Shown: positions 35,468 to 44,259 of the stretch, piece after piece
Layout: each line of letters opens with the position of its first letter
Numbering within the stretch: the first letter of the stretch is position 1
DNA from: Shewanella maritima
GTDB lineage: Bacteria > Pseudomonadota > Gammaproteobacteria > Enterobacterales > Shewanellaceae
DNA: 64,000 nt
NCBI RefSeq assembly: GCF_004295345.1
Contig: NZ_CP036200.1
Coordinates: 3,907,501 to 3,971,500 of the forward strand
Direction: 5' to 3'
The notes under the pieces: model-generated
The model's database searches: none
What the model was told of the DNA's origin: nothing
The model's input: only the letters and a program-made list of their open reading frames with translations
Translations under genes and position numbers: made by a program

Positions 35468-37432
35468 TTAAAATTGAATCGCGGTGTGATTCTCGATAGT
35501 AGGCTTATGACAACCCAAGCAGAACTCAAGTTGTGCTGCGTCATTAGCTTCTTGGTAGCCAGTATTAACTAGGCCGCCTTGGCTTTCTGCGTGAGCTTTA
35601 ATTTCATCGAAGCCGTGACAAGAAGCACAGGTAGCTGTGATAGGCGTAGTGTACTGGCCTGCCGCTGTAGCTAGGGCGCCTTTTACCTTGAATGCGTCTA
35701 GGTTAAAGTCATTGTGACATTGAGCACAATCTTGAATGATTGCTTGCTCACCATGAACGCTATGAAGCTTCATTTCAATCGCGCCTTGGTTGCCACCAGA
35801 TGCGTAAGTACCATCTGGCGTGTGGCATGATGCACAACCGTCAATACCGACAGTCATTACACCATCGACTTCACGGCCTAATTGCTCAGTCATGATAAAG
35901 CCTGCATGATAACCTTTATGTAGCTCGAAGGTTTCGCCATGACAGCCCTGACAGGTGTCGAAGTTAACTGAGTCAATGTGACGGAAGCTTGGCTCTGCAC
36001 CAGAATATGTACCGTGAGTTAGCTCAGCTTTCATGCTGCTGGTGGCAATACCTTCACCACAGTCAACTGCTTCGCCGCCTTCGTTACACATTTCAAGACC
36101 GATAAAGCTAAAGGCGGTATCAGTATCGCCTGCGCCAAACGGTAGAGAATCGATAACGTAAGTTAGCTTACCATCAACAATCGTGACGTCAGCTTGCAGT
36201 TCACCAGATTTGACTAAATCTTTAGTGACTTTTTTGTAGCCTGTAACAGGGCTTGGGTTATAGCCCATGATAGGGAAGTTAGGACCAACGTTAGTGATAG
36301 TTTCTACGCGTTGTAGTTTGCTCACTAGGTTTGTCACATCAAGAGCTTGACCATTAGCGTCTTGAATTGTTACTGAAAGCGTAGCTGACATGTCGTTGTC
36401 ATCAGCTTTGTTTGCAACCAATGTCGCGCTCATACCGTATTGATCAATAAAGTCTTTGGCATCAACAAACTTCTGGGTGTGAATTTCTTCAGTCCAGCTC
36501 GCGTTGTGACATGCAATACAGTTAGAGTTGTCTTGTTGCTGTGAGTGACCTTTACCTGCCGCAAAGTCGATACCGGTATGACAACTTGTACAAGTTTCCA
36601 TAGTTGGCATTTGCGTCCAGTTTTGCCATTCAGTTAGATTTTCGTCTTCAACGTGACATGCTTGGCAATTGTCTTGGATAAGGCTTTGTGCATGCGTACC
36701 GTTATATTCATTGCCATACTTGTCAGTAAAGGTTTTATTTGGGTTATGAATATTGTGGATTAAATGATTCCACTGGCTTTCCGTGCTTAGTGAGCTGCTA
36801 TGGCAAGTTGCACAAGTTTCTTGTGTGTAGTAACTGCTATGGCGACGAGTTAGGGGCTCACTTTCAGTGTGACATGCAGTACATGTTTCGTGAGATACAA
36901 TGTTCTTGGTGTATTTAGCGTCGTAACCTTGGCCGTCAAAATCTTCAACAATTTCACGGCGAGGTACAGACGTTTTACCGTCAGCTAAGGTTGAGTCTTT
37001 ACCGCCAGCGTACACATTATAACGCTGGGTTAACTCGGCGTTGAAACCATCTGGTTCTACAGTAAAGGTATAGCTGCCATCTTTATGGTCTGTGTAGTTG
37101 TCGCTACCAGATGCACGTGCAGTACGTGTCCAGTATGCAGCGTTACCTGGCCCAGATGCGTGCGCTGGTGTCAGCTGAGCAACAACAATGCCTAAATCAA
37201 CAAGGCCGATAACAGGCTTGTCTTCTTCATTGGTTGCAAACACTTCAATGGTAGGAATGCCATCTTGATAAGTGACTTTAGTGACATCAAGGTTAAGTAC
37301 GTTGATGGCTTCGGCAGGTTCGCCGCCAGGCTTACCGTTTTCCCCGTCGTTACCATCACTACCACAACCGGCTAAGGTCATTGACGCTGCTGCGATTAAC
37401 ATCGCGATTTTTGTATATTGTGTCTTCATCAT
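35468..37432 (-). CDS. mtrC: MtrC, outer-surface decaheme lipoprotein cytochrome
   Basis: 654 aa. A lipoprotein signal with LAGC lipobox (Cys about 23) is followed by a Gly-rich GNDGENGKPGG tail. Then come beta domain I, five CxxCH (CTACH, CATCH, CQACH, CTSCH, CIACH), beta domain III, and five more (CQGCH, CASCH, CAQCH, CASCH, CLGCH). This is the split five-plus-five layout of the OmcA/MtrC family. It is the terminal reductase of the MtrCAB complex for metals, flavins and electrodes. A 39-bp-stretch around the start (TTGCAGGGAAAATATGATG core) is shared with omcA. The terminator after omcA implies mtrCAB has its own promoter. Confidence 0.93.
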   Translation of the reverse strand: MMKTQYTKIAMLIAAASMTLAGCGSDGNDGENGKPGGEPAEAINVLNLDVTKVTYQDGIPTIEVFATNEEDKPVIGLVDLGIVVAQLTPAHASGPGNAAYWTRTARASGSDNYTDHKDGSYTFTVEPDGFNAELTQRYNVYAGGKDSTLADGKTSVPRREIVEDFDGQGYDAKYTKNIVSHETCTACHTESEPLTRRHSSYYTQETCATCHSSSLSTESQWNHLIHNIHNPNKTFTDKYGNEYNGTHAQSLIQDNCQACHVEDENLTEWQNWTQMPTMETCTSCHTGIDFAAGKGHSQQQDNSNCIACHNASWTEEIHTQKFVDAKDFIDQYGMSATLVANKADDNDMSATLSVTIQDANGQALDVTNLVSKLQRVETITNVGPNFPIMGYNPSPVTGYKKVTKDLVKSGELQADVTIVDGKLTYVIDSLPFGAGDTDTAFSFIGLEMCNEGGEAVDCGEGIATSSMKAELTHGTYSGAEPSFRHIDSVNFDTCQGCHGETFELHKGYHAGFIMTEQLGREVDGVMTVGIDGCASCHTPDGTYASGGNQGAIEMKLHSVHGEQAIIQDCAQCHNDFNLDAFKVKGALATAAGQYTTPITATCASCHGFDEIKAHAESQGGLVNTGYQEANDAAQLEFCLGCHKPTIENHTAIQF

Positions 37433-37671
37433 ATTTTCCCTGCAAAAGGTAAAACATTGAGCTTACTGGCAGTATTTTCTGCAACGAGTACCGTAATCAG
37501 CGGTTATTTTGTAAAATTCAGTTAAGCTAATGCTGGAACAGATTCCTATTACTAAGACTACTGAATATCGTCAGATAAATCTTTAATCACTCATATAATG
37601 TGTGAAGCAGATCTGTCTAATTCTTTTTAGGTAGTTTTTACGCTAAATCTTTCTTATCTAACGAACTATAA

Positions 37672-37703
37672 AATACAGAGCCGCAATGAAGCGGCTCTGT
37701 ATT
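37672..37703 (-). terminator. Terminator between omcA and mtrC
   Basis: AATACAGAGCCGC / GCGGCTCTGTATT perfect 13-bp stem, 6-nt loop, with TTTTA following on the minus strand. It separates omcA from mtrCAB. Confidence 0.9.
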
Positions 37704-37719
37704 ATTTAGTCATTAAGAC

Positions 37720-39894
37720 TTAGTGACCACCCCAGTTTGAGTGGGCATTTAATATGTTGGTATCACTGTGACATGTAGAACAAGACTCTTGAACATTAAG
37801 AGCATCATACTCTGCTTTAGGAATGCCAAGTTGGTCCAATGTTCCAACTACGCCACCATTAGACTCAATATGGCTAATCGTACTTGAACTTAAACCATAT
37901 GGTGGTACGTGACAGCTTACACAAGCGGCAGTTTGAGGTGATACAACAAGCAAGCCGTCGTCATCTTTACCAAATGCTACTGGTGCAGCGTCAGCGCTAA
38001 TACTTCTGATAGAGAAGCCATCTTCACCATGACAAGCTTGACACTCCGTCTTCTTGAAGAACAACTCTCCACTTGAATCGTAAACATAGTGCTTAGAGTG
38101 AACTTTAGTCGCTAGATTGGACGCGTCATTACCTGACGTTGCACGGGTGCCGTTGTGACATGTTGCACAGCCATCAATGTCATTAGTGTAACGATGGGTG
38201 ATTTGCGTTGTATGACACTGTTGACAATCAGCCATCTCAGCATGTTGCATTCTTGGAGACGCATCAACCGTAGTACCGTCTAGATTGAAATAGTAAGTAT
38301 CGGATGTAACATAAGGAGCATCTTGGTTTAAGACGTCATACTTATGGGTACCATCACCTGGAGTCGGGGTGCCATTGTCGTCACCTGGCTCATAAGTACA
38401 CTCAGTAACTTCACCACGATGCGAACATACATGAACTTGGCTACTTAACGTAATTGTAGAGCCAGCGTTAATTAGTGTTGCAATGTTGAATTCTGCTGCG
38501 CTAATTGTAGCAGTTATTGAGCCATCAGCTTGTTCAACGAACTTGTCGAAACCGACTTTTTGGTAGTTGACTAAGAAGTCATCAGTTAACACACCATTAA
38601 TTAAAATTGCGCTGTTAAAGCCGCTATATTTATATGGACGAGAGTCGATTTCCTTAATAGAAACCACATTCTCACCATTCATCACAGTGAAGTTAGCTTT
38701 GATATCTGATTTGTCTTCAGCCACCACCATAGAGTTGAACACAACTTTGATTTGGGTTGCTAGATTATTACTATTTTTGACATAGTGAGCATCCTCTGCA
38801 CCACGAGCAAAGTCGCTGTGACATTCAAGACAATTGTCGCCTTGTTTATGTGACTTAGGAACACCAGCTGCTTCTGCCGCAGGGCTAGGTGAGTGACAGC
38901 TCCAACATGCTGTAGTATCCATGTCCGCTTTCCAGCTATCACTAAGATTTAGCTCTTCATTCGGGTTATGACATGTTTGACAGTTAGATGTCATTTGAGG
39001 GTAAACACCAGCATCGCTGTAGTTCGACACATTGTGAATATTGTGTGCCATCGCTTTGATAGAACCATCGAAGATATATGCATCGCCTAGAGGATTACCA
39101 TCAGCATCTTTGTCTTGTTTGGTATAGCGGTTGTAATCAGTATGACAGAACGAGCATGCTTCTTCGGTCGTATGCTTGCTTCCATGGAATGCAAGTGCGC
39201 CATTTTGTCCATCTCTGTGACAGGTTTGACAATCTGAGTTAGCTAAAATTTGCAATGGCTTTTCTTCTACGGAGTCTGTAGCTGGAATCCAGTAGAAAAA
39301 GCTGTTGTCAACTAATGTTTGTTCTGCAACATTAGTTGTTTTAATTGACATGTAGACACCATTCGTCGTGTCTGCCACGTACTCATACTTGTCAAGGGTA
39401 TCAATTGCCTTGTCAACTGTAATGGTATAAGTGCCATCTTTGTTATCTACAAAGCAATCAGTACATTCACTCGTGCTACCATTAAAGTAGCTAGAGCCAG
39501 TAAAATAACCATCACCCTTGTCTTTATTGTAATAGCTCAACCAAATTTGGCGCTCAACACTAGGGTTTACGATTTCGTCTTCACCTAGCTCGGTAGCGTT
39601 GCCGACACGACCAAAAGAAATAGCTGCAACATCTTGTTGGGTTAATCCAAATAGTGCTGCGCCGTTTGCATCGGCTAATCTAAATGTGATGCTTAAATAG
39701 CTATTCTCATCAACACTTGCATTAGTAATTGTGCTTTTTATATACGTTGCATTCTCAACAGGAGAGCCTACTGGACCATCTTTCCCATCTTCTCCATCTT
39801 TACCGTCACTACCACAGCCCGTTAGTGCTACAGTCAAAAGACCTGCACTAAACAAGGCTTTTGTTGCTTTGTTTAATGTTAAATGTTTCATCAT
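37720..39894 (-). CDS. omcA: OmcA-type outer-surface decaheme lipoprotein cytochrome
   Basis: 724 aa. The lipoprotein signal LTVALTGC (Cys about 27) is followed by GSDGKDGEDGKDG, as in S. oneidensis OmcA. Ten CxxCH sites: CQTCH, CSFCH, CQTCH, CWSCH, CLECH, then CQQCH, CATCH, CQACH, CVSCH and CSTCH. A CTDC pair in domain I (SECTDCFVD) matches the conserved disulfide region of OmcA. It would act as a second terminal reductase that cooperates with MtrC. It precedes mtrC but is separated by a strong terminator. MtrC and MtrF paralogues are alternatives; the N-terminal and C-terminal segments favour OmcA. Confidence 0.85.
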   Translation of the reverse strand: MMKHLTLNKATKALFSAGLLTVALTGCGSDGKDGEDGKDGPVGSPVENATYIKSTITNASVDENSYLSITFRLADANGAALFGLTQQDVAAISFGRVGNATELGEDEIVNPSVERQIWLSYYNKDKGDGYFTGSSYFNGSTSECTDCFVDNKDGTYTITVDKAIDTLDKYEYVADTTNGVYMSIKTTNVAEQTLVDNSFFYWIPATDSVEEKPLQILANSDCQTCHRDGQNGALAFHGSKHTTEEACSFCHTDYNRYTKQDKDADGNPLGDAYIFDGSIKAMAHNIHNVSNYSDAGVYPQMTSNCQTCHNPNEELNLSDSWKADMDTTACWSCHSPSPAAEAAGVPKSHKQGDNCLECHSDFARGAEDAHYVKNSNNLATQIKVVFNSMVVAEDKSDIKANFTVMNGENVVSIKEIDSRPYKYSGFNSAILINGVLTDDFLVNYQKVGFDKFVEQADGSITATISAAEFNIATLINAGSTITLSSQVHVCSHRGEVTECTYEPGDDNGTPTPGDGTHKYDVLNQDAPYVTSDTYYFNLDGTTVDASPRMQHAEMADCQQCHTTQITHRYTNDIDGCATCHNGTRATSGNDASNLATKVHSKHYVYDSSGELFFKKTECQACHGEDGFSIRSISADAAPVAFGKDDDGLLVVSPQTAACVSCHVPPYGLSSSTISHIESNGGVVGTLDQLGIPKAEYDALNVQESCSTCHSDTNILNAHSNWGGH

Positions 39895-40489
39895 ATTTTC
39901 CCTGCAATTTTTTAGTCATCACTCTAAAAAATAAAGTGTGCGGCTTAACACCGAACTTAATCTTATAAAACCTGTTGCATTAGATCAGTGAATGTAATCA
40001 ATAGTTGTGACTAAGGTCGAACTATTCCTTTAGTAGTAGTTGCTTGTACGGTTATTTTGCTCAATTTTAGTACAGTTTTGACAATGTAAACAGTATGTAA
40101 GACTAAAGTGTAACGGTAAGAATTACGGTGTAAGTTGCTGATAAATAAAATTTTTAACATTCCCTTCGCTAAATTAGCTAAAAGTTTATTAGCTTGTGTT
40201 GTATTTTTGTGATCTTGATCGCTAGGTCAGAGATAAAATCAAAGAGATTTTGGGGTAAAAAACGTTTTTTTGAGGTGGCTTTATAGCCTTTTGGGTTGGA
40301 ATGTCTTGCGGTATAGTCCGCTCAATATAATCTAGGTGCTAAGCCATATTAGGTAGCTTGAATACGTTTGGTTGAATTTTATAGCGATAAGAAAATACTG
40401 GTAGGTTAAAAATACAGGGTGATGTTGTGGCTATTAGCTCATTTGATATTCACTTGACTGGGAATTTGTAATAAATCTGATGATTGGGC
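39895..40489. other. omcA upstream region
   Basis: About 600 bp of AT-rich sequence that must hold the omcA promoter on the minus strand. A weak CRP-like half-site pair (TGTGA-TCTTGA-TCGCT, 40208-40223) and a plus-strand promoter-like pair (GTCTTG-17 bp-TATAAT, 40303-40331) are visible, neither conclusive. No gene is seen. Confidence 0.45.
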
Positions 40490-40518
40490 TTGATTCAGTT
40501 AAAAGTGTAGTGGATAAT
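40490..40518 (+). promoter_or_regulatory. Promoter of the 4.5S RNA gene
   Basis: TTGATT (40490-40495), 17-bp spacer, GATAAT (40513-40518), about 35 bp before the structured RNA. Confidence 0.65.
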
Positions 40519-40553
40519 CCACCGCGTTCAAGCAATTATGGCTTGAAATCTGT

Positions 40554-40662
40554 GGTGACCCTAGGGTCCCCTCGCAACGATAACTTGTGAACTCGGCCAG
40601 GCCCGGAAGGGAGCAACCGCAGCAGGCGACTCGTGTGCCGGGGTGTGGCTCTAGGGGAACCT
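40554..40662 (+). ncRNA. ffs: 4.5S signal recognition particle RNA
   Basis: Contains the universal SRP domain-IV tetraloop region: CCAGGCCCGGAAGGGAGCA followed by GCAGCAGGCGACTCGTGTGCCGGG. The closing stem is formed by GGTCCCCT and AGGGGAACC. This RNA binds Ffh for co-translational targeting of membrane proteins. Exact ends are estimated from pairing; the mature RNA should be about 100-115 nt. Confidence 0.93.
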
Positions 40663-40735
40663 CCAAACTTCCCCAAGTATCTCTCATTTTTTCTTATATA
40701 AGCTATCTTTCTTGTCTTGAGCGCCAAGCCCTCGG

Positions 40736-41032
40736 TTACTCTTGTTCCTCAAGTTCTTGCTGTCGCTGCAACTCTTTTTGCAAGTTAGCTTTTAAGAAAG
40801 CACGTGATTTTTCAAGCGCGCTGTATATCTCGCGGCGCATCTCTTGTAGCTCGTTGTAGTCTTCAAAAAAGTAAGTATCGACTAGATGGCGAATATAACG
40901 CACGGGTAGCTGATTGAGGGTGACACAGCATAAGTCTGCTAGATAGTCTTCAGGTAGTTCGTCAATCAAGCCTTCGTCACGCAGTACATCCATTAATAGC
41001 ACTTCATAGTAGTTACGTATATCGAGTTGCAT
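40736..41032 (-). CDS. ComFB-like late-competence family protein
   Basis: A 98-aa acidic cytoplasmic protein with the ComFB pattern: N-terminal IRNYYEVLLMDVL and the core CCVTLNQLPVRYIRH (about 34-48), where family members have a conserved ALNxLPPRYV. The C-terminal part (about 60-98) is a Gln/Glu-rich coiled coil. The metal-binding cysteines of some ComFB proteins are only partly present (CC). Function is unknown; in Gram-negatives it is not tied to competence. It faces the ffs gene across a short gap, convergent. Confidence 0.65.
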   Translation of the reverse strand: MQLDIRNYYEVLLMDVLRDEGLIDELPEDYLADLCCVTLNQLPVRYIRHLVDTYFFEDYNELQEMRREIYSALEKSRAFLKANLQKELQRQQELEEQE

Positions 41033-41146
41033 AATTGCTCCGCTTTAATCCTGTTGGCGATTATTGTTGCCGCCAATTCCTAAGGTAAACCTATTCATTT
41101 TGGCGTGGCGTTTTTCTTGATGCCTATAGGTTATTTTTAGCACATC

Positions 41147-42058
41147 TTATTCGCAGCAGGTAGTGTTTATCGCAGATAAAAGCTGGTAATGGCGCTCGGC
41201 AAGTTGCTGCCTATTACGGCTATAGCCACCACCGATGACTGCAGCTACCGGAATTTGCTGTGACTGCGCTAATTGCATAATAAGTTGATCGCGCTGCATC
41301 AGTCCTTGGGTAGAGATTGCCGCATAACCTAGGTCATCATCTTGATGAATGTCGACACCAGCATCGTAAATGATTAACTGAGGTTGGTGCATGGCGATGA
41401 GTAGCGGCAGCGATTGGCTGAGTATTGCCAAGTACTCGCTGTCATTACAGCCATTTTCAAGCTCGATGTCATGATCTGATATTTGTTTTCGAGCAGGGAA
41501 GTTTTTCGCGCAGTGGATAGAGCAGGTAATTATCTCGGGTACAGACTGGCACAAGGTGGCTGTGCCGTCGCCTTGGTGCACATCACAGTCAATAATTAGC
41601 ACTTTATCAAGCTGATAGTGTTTGATTGCGTGGTGAGCTGCGATGACTAAATCATTGAAAATACAAAAACCACTGCCAAAGTCATAATGGGCGTGATGAT
41701 AACCACCAGTAAGGTTTACGGCGACGTTATGTTCCAAGGCAAGCTCTACACAGAGTTTAGTGCCGTTAACGGCATGAAGAGAGCGCCTGACCAATTGCTC
41801 GCTCCATGGAAAACCAATGCGGCGCATGGCTTTTTGTGTAAGTGTGCCATTGATAAAACTATCGACATAATCAGGGCAATGAACTTGTTTTAATTCATTG
41901 ATGTCAATGGCATCAGGAGTGACACACCGCGTTTGCTCCAATATGCCTCGCTTTAAACCAAGCTCATATAGGTCACGGTATTTGTTGATGGGGAATCTGT
42001 GATTGTCAGGTAACGCCAGCTCAGAATAGCTGGCGTGATAGACGTAAGGAAAAGTCAT
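41147..42058 (-). CDS. Histone deacetylase superfamily protein
   Basis: 303-aa zinc hydrolase of the arginase/deacetylase fold (class II-like bacterial deacetylase). Motifs: GGYHHAHYDFGSGFCIFND (catalytic His pair, about 117-135), IDCDVHQGDGT (zinc Asp and His, about 153-163) and YDAGVDIHQDDDLGY (third zinc Asp). Possible substrates are acetylated proteins, polyamines or small amides; it cannot be named more exactly. Its ATG overlaps the stop of the DUF2057 gene (TAATG), so the two are translationally coupled. Confidence 0.88.
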   Translation of the reverse strand: MTFPYVYHASYSELALPDNHRFPINKYRDLYELGLKRGILEQTRCVTPDAIDINELKQVHCPDYVDSFINGTLTQKAMRRIGFPWSEQLVRRSLHAVNGTKLCVELALEHNVAVNLTGGYHHAHYDFGSGFCIFNDLVIAAHHAIKHYQLDKVLIIDCDVHQGDGTATLCQSVPEIITCSIHCAKNFPARKQISDHDIELENGCNDSEYLAILSQSLPLLIAMHQPQLIIYDAGVDIHQDDDLGYAAISTQGLMQRDQLIMQLAQSQQIPVAAVIGGGYSRNRQQLAERHYQLLSAINTTCCE

Positions 42059-42774
42059 TAAAGCTGTTTGATTGCCCAGCTCATAAACTCTTTGCGAGTT
42101 TCTTCATCAGCTTGTAACCACCAGTACTGTAGCATTTGCTCAGCTTGAGAGCCCGTTTGAGCTGGGGCGACTTCTTTAGCTGGTGCAACCGTTGCTGTGG
42201 TCACCACTGTGGCTGCAGCAACGGGTGTTACAGCTTTTGGCGCAGGTTTCATTGCGGCTTGTGCTTTAGCTGCAGATGATGACGTTGCTTGTACTGAAAG
42301 CTCATCGAAGTTGTCATTCTTGCCACCGTTGAAAAGGTTGGCGACGAATGAGTCTTCTTTTAGATCTGTTAGCTGCACTGAATAGTTCACGTTGCCTTTA
42401 TCTGAGCGTTTGATGATCACCTGCGGCTTTTTAACATAGCTCTTTGGGTTTTTGGCGTAATCACCACTTGGTGTACGAAGCTGGTATTCGTGATCTCCAT
42501 CAACCTCTAATGTCACGATAAAAGGGGCAGACTTATAAAAAGTTTGCGCGTCACTAAAGTCGTCTTCAACCATGTCATGGTAGCGAATAGCGATTTTATG
42601 CGTGCCTTGGGTGAGCTCAAGATCAGACTTATGGGTAAACATATTGGTGTTGATTTCCTTGCCATCTAATGCAAGGTATTCAAACGCCATTGGGATTGAA
42701 AGATTGGCTGCTAGCGCAGTGGATGAAGCTAATAAGGTGATCGCTGCTGCACTTGTGGTCATGAATGACTTCAT
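42058..42774 (-). CDS. DUF2057 (UPF0319, YccT-like) exported protein
   Basis: 238 aa with a signal peptide (about 1-22, ending ALAA) and the DUF2057 domain: FEYLALDGKEINTN...LTQGTHKIAIRYHD and FIVTLEVDGDHEYQLRTP. An Ala/Thr/Val-rich linker (about 160-205) leads to a C-terminal segment, QAEQMLQYWWLQADEETRKEFMSWAIKQL. It is periplasmic or envelope-associated, of unknown function. It lies between priC (9 nt upstream) and the deacetylase gene (overlap), so it is part of one minus-strand operon. Confidence 0.85.
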   Translation of the reverse strand: MKSFMTTSAAAITLLASSTALAANLSIPMAFEYLALDGKEINTNMFTHKSDLELTQGTHKIAIRYHDMVEDDFSDAQTFYKSAPFIVTLEVDGDHEYQLRTPSGDYAKNPKSYVKKPQVIIKRSDKGNVNYSVQLTDLKEDSFVANLFNGGKNDNFDELSVQATSSSAAKAQAAMKPAPKAVTPVAAATVVTTATVAPAKEVAPAQTGSQAEQMLQYWWLQADEETRKEFMSWAIKQL

Positions 42775-42783
42775 TGTCGCTCC

Positions 42784-43461
42784 TTAGCGGTTGTATCGAT
42801 TGTTCGGCCGTTCGAAATATTGGATCCTTTCCTCAATATAACTAATGGCCTGTCTGCACTTTCCTAGTCGCTTGTGCATTTGTAAAATTTCATTTTGTAA
42901 CTTGAGTTTGTCAGTCGGATGACATTGTTCAAGCTTTAGTTCCAACTGCGCAATCTTTAGTTCAATCTTTTTAGCCCAATTGAGATGTTTATTCAATTCT
43001 TGATAAATTTGATGACTGTTTTGCATCACACTGTTGGCAATCCAATCAAAACCTGAATTGTCATGTTGTTGGTTGCGCCTTTTTGCATAGCGAGCACGGT
43101 TACTGGCTCGTCGTTGCTGCTCGGCTTTAATGTTGATGTTGGTAGAGCCTAGCGCGCGCTTTAACGCAGTAAACTTATCTTGAATGTTCTGGCAGCGTTG
43201 TTCGAGAGTCGAAAAGCCAATTCGCAGCGACAAATATTTCTCTAGTTGATTAATATCTTTTTTTATTTGCCCAATGCAAGGGGCGAGCTTAGCGCCTTTT
43301 TGAATAAACAGGCTTTGGTTAAAGCGCTCAATATCTTGTAGGTACTTGCTATGGTTTGGTGCAAGGTTACCGTCGTGTATCAGGGCTTCTTGCTCTAATT
43401 GCCTAAGCTGCTGTTTGAGCTTATCGATAAGCTGTGTAGTATTTAGTTTATGGCTACTCAT
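42784..43461 (-). CDS. priC: PriC, primosomal replication protein N''
   Basis: 225 aa, mostly helical, with basic patches (RRASNRARYAKRRNQ, about 135-149). The C-terminal LQNEILQMHKRLGKCRQAISYIEERIQYFE matches the end of E. coli PriC, where these residues help bind SSB and DNA. It takes part in restarting stalled forks by loading DnaB. ATG 43461 (MSSHKLNTTQLIDKLKQQL) is chosen: a longer in-frame start would overlap yfcA and code non-conserved residues. It lies close behind yfcA. The protein is longer than the 175-aa E. coli one, and identity is moderate. Confidence 0.75.
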   Translation of the reverse strand: MSSHKLNTTQLIDKLKQQLRQLEQEALIHDGNLAPNHSKYLQDIERFNQSLFIQKGAKLAPCIGQIKKDINQLEKYLSLRIGFSTLEQRCQNIQDKFTALKRALGSTNINIKAEQQRRASNRARYAKRRNQQHDNSGFDWIANSVMQNSHQIYQELNKHLNWAKKIELKIAQLELKLEQCHPTDKLKLQNEILQMHKRLGKCRQAISYIEERIQYFERPNNRYNR

Positions 43462-43498
43462 GCCCACGCGCTCCAACTCATGCCCATGCGCTCCAACT
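43459..43498 (-). repeat. 20-bp tandem duplication at the yfcA-priC junction
   Basis: CATGCCCACGCGCTCCAACT (43459-43478) and CATGCCCATGCGCTCCAACT (43479-43498) differ by one base. The duplication copies the last codons and stop of yfcA into the priC leader, so the same GGAG and ATG occur twice. Confidence 0.85.
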
Positions 43499-44251
43499 AA
43501 GGTGCCCGGCAATGGCGACAACCATAATAATGAAAATAGGTTTTACAAATGGGATACCAAAGCGGATCGCGCTTTTAGCACCAATCGCTGCTCCAGCCAT
43601 CATGCTAAGTCCCATCCAAAAGCCCAATACCCAATACACTTGATCAAGTAACGCAAATACAACTAGTGCCGTCACGTTACTAATAGATGTCATTGCTCTA
43701 GCAAGGCCGCAGCTGTGTAATAAGGGGAGTTTATGCAGCTTTATTGAGCTAACGGTCCAAAATGCGCCAATTCCAGGCCCTGCAAAACCATCATAACCGC
43801 CTAGCATGATCCCTTGAGCGCTTTGTTTGGTGTGACTAGAAGTTTGGTTTGGTACAGAGGTGATATTTTGCCCTAATGCCTGCGGACTAATAAGGGTGTA
43901 TATGGCTATGACTATGATAAGTAGCGGTAACAGTTTTTCTAAGCTTGCGGCATCGACCATAAATACCAGCAAGCTTCCTAGGATGGCGCCAATAAAGGTG
44001 GTAATGGCTGTGGTGCGCCAAAACTTAGGGGTAAAAAGCTGCTGCTTATAATAAGTATACGCTGAGGTAATAGAGCCAAAACAGGCGGCAAGTTTGTTGG
44101 TACCCAAAGCAAGATGTGGCGGTACGCCAACAGATAGTAAGGCTGGAATGGACAATAGGCCACCACCACCAACAATAGCGTCGATAAAGCCAGCAACAAT
44201 GCCGATTAGTGCAAGCAAGCCCCAATGACTGGGCTCTAACAATAAATCCAA
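43478..44251 (-). CDS. yfcA: YfcA, TauE/SafE-family membrane protein
   Basis: 257-aa inner-membrane protein with about eight hydrophobic segments. The family opening is ALIGIVAGFIDAIVGGGGLLSIPALLSVGVPPHLALGTNKLAA; GGYDGFAGPGIGAFWTV lies near residue 150. TauE/SafE proteins are linked to sulfite or organosulfur anion export, but the YfcA subgroup has no proven substrate. It lies between dinG (8 nt upstream) and priC on the same strand, probably one transcript from the SOS-type promoter. Confidence 0.88.
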   Translation of the reverse strand: MDLLLEPSHWGLLALIGIVAGFIDAIVGGGGLLSIPALLSVGVPPHLALGTNKLAACFGSITSAYTYYKQQLFTPKFWRTTAITTFIGAILGSLLVFMVDAASLEKLLPLLIIVIAIYTLISPQALGQNITSVPNQTSSHTKQSAQGIMLGGYDGFAGPGIGAFWTVSSIKLHKLPLLHSCGLARAMTSISNVTALVVFALLDQVYWVLGFWMGLSMMAGAAIGAKSAIRFGIPFVKPIFIIMVVAIAGHLSWSAWA

Positions 44252-44259
44252 AGAAAAAC

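Noticed and set aside
32293..39894. DmsE/DmsF-type DMSO reductase conduit instead of Mtr
   Set aside because: No dmsA/B or other molybdoenzyme genes are present. Two surface decaheme lipoproteins with lipoboxes and the CxxC at 42/45 of the barrel fit OmcA-MtrC-MtrA-MtrB.
40208..40223. CRP site upstream of omcA
   Set aside because: Only the left half (TGTGA) is good; the right half TCGCT matches TCACA at three positions. Too weak to list as a feature.
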